Origin: Salisapilia sapeloensis
Taxonomy: Eukaryota; Oomycota; Peronosporomycetes; Peronosporales; Salisapiliaceae
NCBI GenBank assembly: GCA_023334545.1
Contig: JAADVB010000283.1
Span: forward strand, 1-21,434
Length of the DNA: 21,434 nucleotides
Reading direction: 5' to 3'
Numbering within the stretch: position 1 is the stretch's first letter; each line of letters begins with the position of its first letter. A program made the translations under genes and the position numbers. The notes below the pieces were generated by a model. That model did not search any database and had not been told where the DNA came from. It was given only the letters and a program-made list of their open reading frames with translations. Shown here in pieces: positions 19,634 to 21,434 of the stretch.

Positions 19634-20637
19634 TTACTGCACTTGTAAAGTGTTCAATCGAAGACGATAGTAAGGAGCACGGACACGATCCGTTTCATTC
19701 ATCAATGTCTTCAATAACTAGGGAATCATGTTAGTAGGATATTTGTCTTCGATCAAAAATCATCGTACCGTCTGTGCTTGAGTTATGGACTCAGACGTGC
19801 CTTCCTTGGCATATAAGTCGACTAAGAGGATGGCAGGGAAGATACAATCGGCATCCGACTGGAGTACTTGCTGACACTTCGACTGGACAAGGTCCTTGAA
19901 GTCATGGTGAAAGCCGTGCCATAGCGCTCGAATGTAGTTCCAAGCGCTTTCGTTGTGAATGGCCCAGTCGAGCTTGGCCATGGCATAGTCCAGCTCTCGC
20001 TTCCTCGTCTCGACGTCCAGATTGGTCGTTTGAGACAGCATGAACCACCGGTGGTTCCACGCCGAGTTATTTCGCACGTCGTCTTGCAGCATCGAGTCGA
20101 TGAATTCGAACTCGCCGTCGTACAGCTCGAAGCGACGGACGTACCACTGACGATGTGCCCACGCATGGTAGTTCTTGGCATCTTCACTTAAAGCCATGGC
20201 ACAGAAATGAGCTTCTTTACTGCCGTCGCCAAGCAAAGTGCAGACCTCGCGACGGTGATGCCAGATCTGATAGTTCTTTGGATGTGCGAGTGCCATCTCC
20301 TGGATGAACTCGAGCTCCGCGGCGAGGTCAGCGTCAAGCGCTTCGAGGCATCGACGACGGAATGCCCACGCAGTGTAGTTGGCAGGGTTCTCATAGATCA
20401 CATCTTTCGATAGCGACAACGTACGTTCACTTAGCTCATTTGTCTGCAGGACGCCTCGAAAGCAGTCCATGACGTCCGTGACTATGTGTTTTATTAGTGT
20501 TGCGAAACGATGAGGTTATGGATATGGACGCAATGTGTACAGGTGCTTGAGTAGGCGATGCTGACAATGGGATTCGGTCCGTCATCTTGAGGAACCTTAG
20601 GGACATCTGCCCATGCTGGGTCGTCTCGGTAGAGCAT
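19634..20637 (-). CDS. FNTA: Protein farnesyl/geranylgeranyltransferase type I alpha subunit
   Basis: This is the shared alpha subunit of farnesyltransferase and GGTase-I, which prenylate CaaX proteins such as Ras and Rho in the cytosol. Exons are 20637-20541, 20481-19769 and 19717-19634, with introns of 59 and 51 bp, both ending in TAG and in phase, giving 297 residues. Human has 379; the difference is mostly its long N-terminal extension. [20 protein letters not shown] matches the family N-terminal signature and [18 protein letters not shown] follows. Five PFTA repeats are visible: [48 protein letters not shown] and [11 protein letters not shown]. The signature separates it from the Rab GGTase alpha subunit. 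The short last exon ends [13 protein letters not shown] beta subunit is needed for catalysis and is not in the window. Confidence 0.95.
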
Positions 20638-21087
20638 TGTGATCTTTATGGTAGAGCTATTTATTTTAGCTTCGTTTTTTATCTCGTTTGTTCTATGCTT
20701 TTGCCCTAGGTAAAATGTAGTTTACGACGAGGATGTGAAAAATAATGAAAGGAAGAGACATGGTGCATGCACACGAGCGCACATTGATTTCCTCGTTTTA
20801 TATGTGAAGGGAACAGAAAGATATGTCTAAATTACATTTGGTTCAGGTTTCATTCCGACAGGATCAACTAGCCCGAAATTATTATAAGAAGCGAGACAAG
20901 AAATTCAGCCACGATAGTTGTCAGCTATATCATCACATCGAGCTTAGTTATACTTTTAACTTGCTTACACTAGGCACTTGCCACAACACTGCACAATACA
21001 TGTATTAAAATGGAGCGCACTCAGGCCGTATTCGTTCAGCGGGTTATCGGGTATTACGGAAACAAACACAGATGAATTATAACTGGA
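20638..21087. other. Intergenic region, 5' flank of FNTA
   Basis: No supported gene was found. The sequence next to FNTA is A/T-rich (TATTTATTTTAGC at about 20659-20671) and probably holds its promoter and 5' UTR. Short plus-strand frames at 20823-21008 and 21072-21266 show no coding character; the second runs into the repeat. Confidence 0.5.
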
Positions 21088-21434
21088 ATCAATGCTTAAG
21101 TCTTTGGCGGTTCACCCTAGGCTTACGTCGCTATCCACCTTTCTATTTCTATTCATTTATATCGTCCATTCCTCTGTCATGCTTTGGTGGCGCACAGTGT
21201 CGTGTGCATCGTGGTGGGTCGAAGTCATTTAGGTTGAAGTTGCATTCGATTTACTTGCAACAGTGAGCTCTTCGCCATTTTACTGGGACAGAATACAGTG
21301 CGAGTCGCAAATATTGCCCAATTATTTCGTTCACCACGGTACGTTCCCTGTTCCGAAATAATAGCGAAGAGCTCACTGTTGCAAGTAAAGCGAAGAGGTC
21401 ACCGAGTCTTTCGCGCGCTTTTTCAAATGTGCAC
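21088..21434 (-). repeat. Right arm of terminal inverted repeat
   Basis: This is the reverse complement of the left arm. Position p of the left arm pairs with 21435-p for 1-214, and with 21438-p after the 3-bp indel. It is nearly identical at 21208-21434 and diverged at 21088-21207, where an A-rich insertion of about 8 bp (AATGAATAG-like, on the reverse strand) separates matching blocks. Homology fades inside about 21088. Confidence 0.93.
21250..21389. mobile_element. MITE-like element, right copy
   Basis: This inverted copy of the 46-185 element has the same perfect 26-bp ends and the same 140-bp length, and differs at one core base (the partner of position 142). No open frame is present. 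Confidence 0.6.

Overview
The window looks like compact protist nuclear DNA. It carries spliced housekeeping genes with very short introns: 19 inferred introns, all 50-68 bp, 16 of them ending in TAG. Protein similarity and small-intron style fit a stramenopile, most likely an oomycete; an Albugo-like genome would suit the GC content near 45%. That placement is inference from gene style, not from a marker gene. No rRNA, tRNA, CRISPR or bacterial operon features were seen.

Layout, left to right. (1) 1-332: one arm of a long inverted repeat whose partner is 21088-21434; each arm holds a 140-bp MITE-like element. (2) 333-3734: gene-poor DNA. (3) 3735-4496 (+): an unrecognised basic, Ser/Arg-rich protein with a small Cys cluster. 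(4) 4497-6133: gene-poor, with one possible small secreted peptide at 5337-5516. (5) 6134-7291 (+): a tail-anchored protein with a probable C2-like domain and coiled coils. (6) 9209-7405 (-): a nine-exon PPP2R3C/TON2-type PP2A B'' regulatory subunit, assembled here from exons. (7) 9335-11006 (+): a USP30-like ubiquitin hydrolase, divergent from the PP2A gene across 125 bp with paired CCAAT boxes. (8) 12616-11063 (-): a protein with three copies of an hnRNP-Q-type acidic (NURR) domain and a bipartite NLS. (9) 12827-14458 (+): mitochondrial glutaryl-CoA dehydrogenase, eight exons. (10) 14459-17079: mostly non-coding, with a stop-poor, coding-like part at 14757-15912 that I could not resolve. (11) 17080-19579 (+): AP-1 clathrin adaptor gamma subunit, two exons. 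(12) 20637-19634 (-): protein farnesyl/geranylgeranyltransferase alpha subunit, three exons, convergent with AP-1 gamma.

The genes do not form one pathway. They are a housekeeping neighbourhood: phosphatase targeting and cytoskeleton, deubiquitination, RNA-binding-type scaffolding, Lys/Trp catabolism, trans-Golgi/endosome sorting and prenylation. The unusual items are the inverted repeats exactly at both window ends, the triple acidic-domain protein, the tail-anchored C2/coiled-coil protein, and a promoter element (ATTGGCTAAAA, with a second ATTGG 29-30 bp away) shared by the USP/PP2A and AP-1 gamma promoters.
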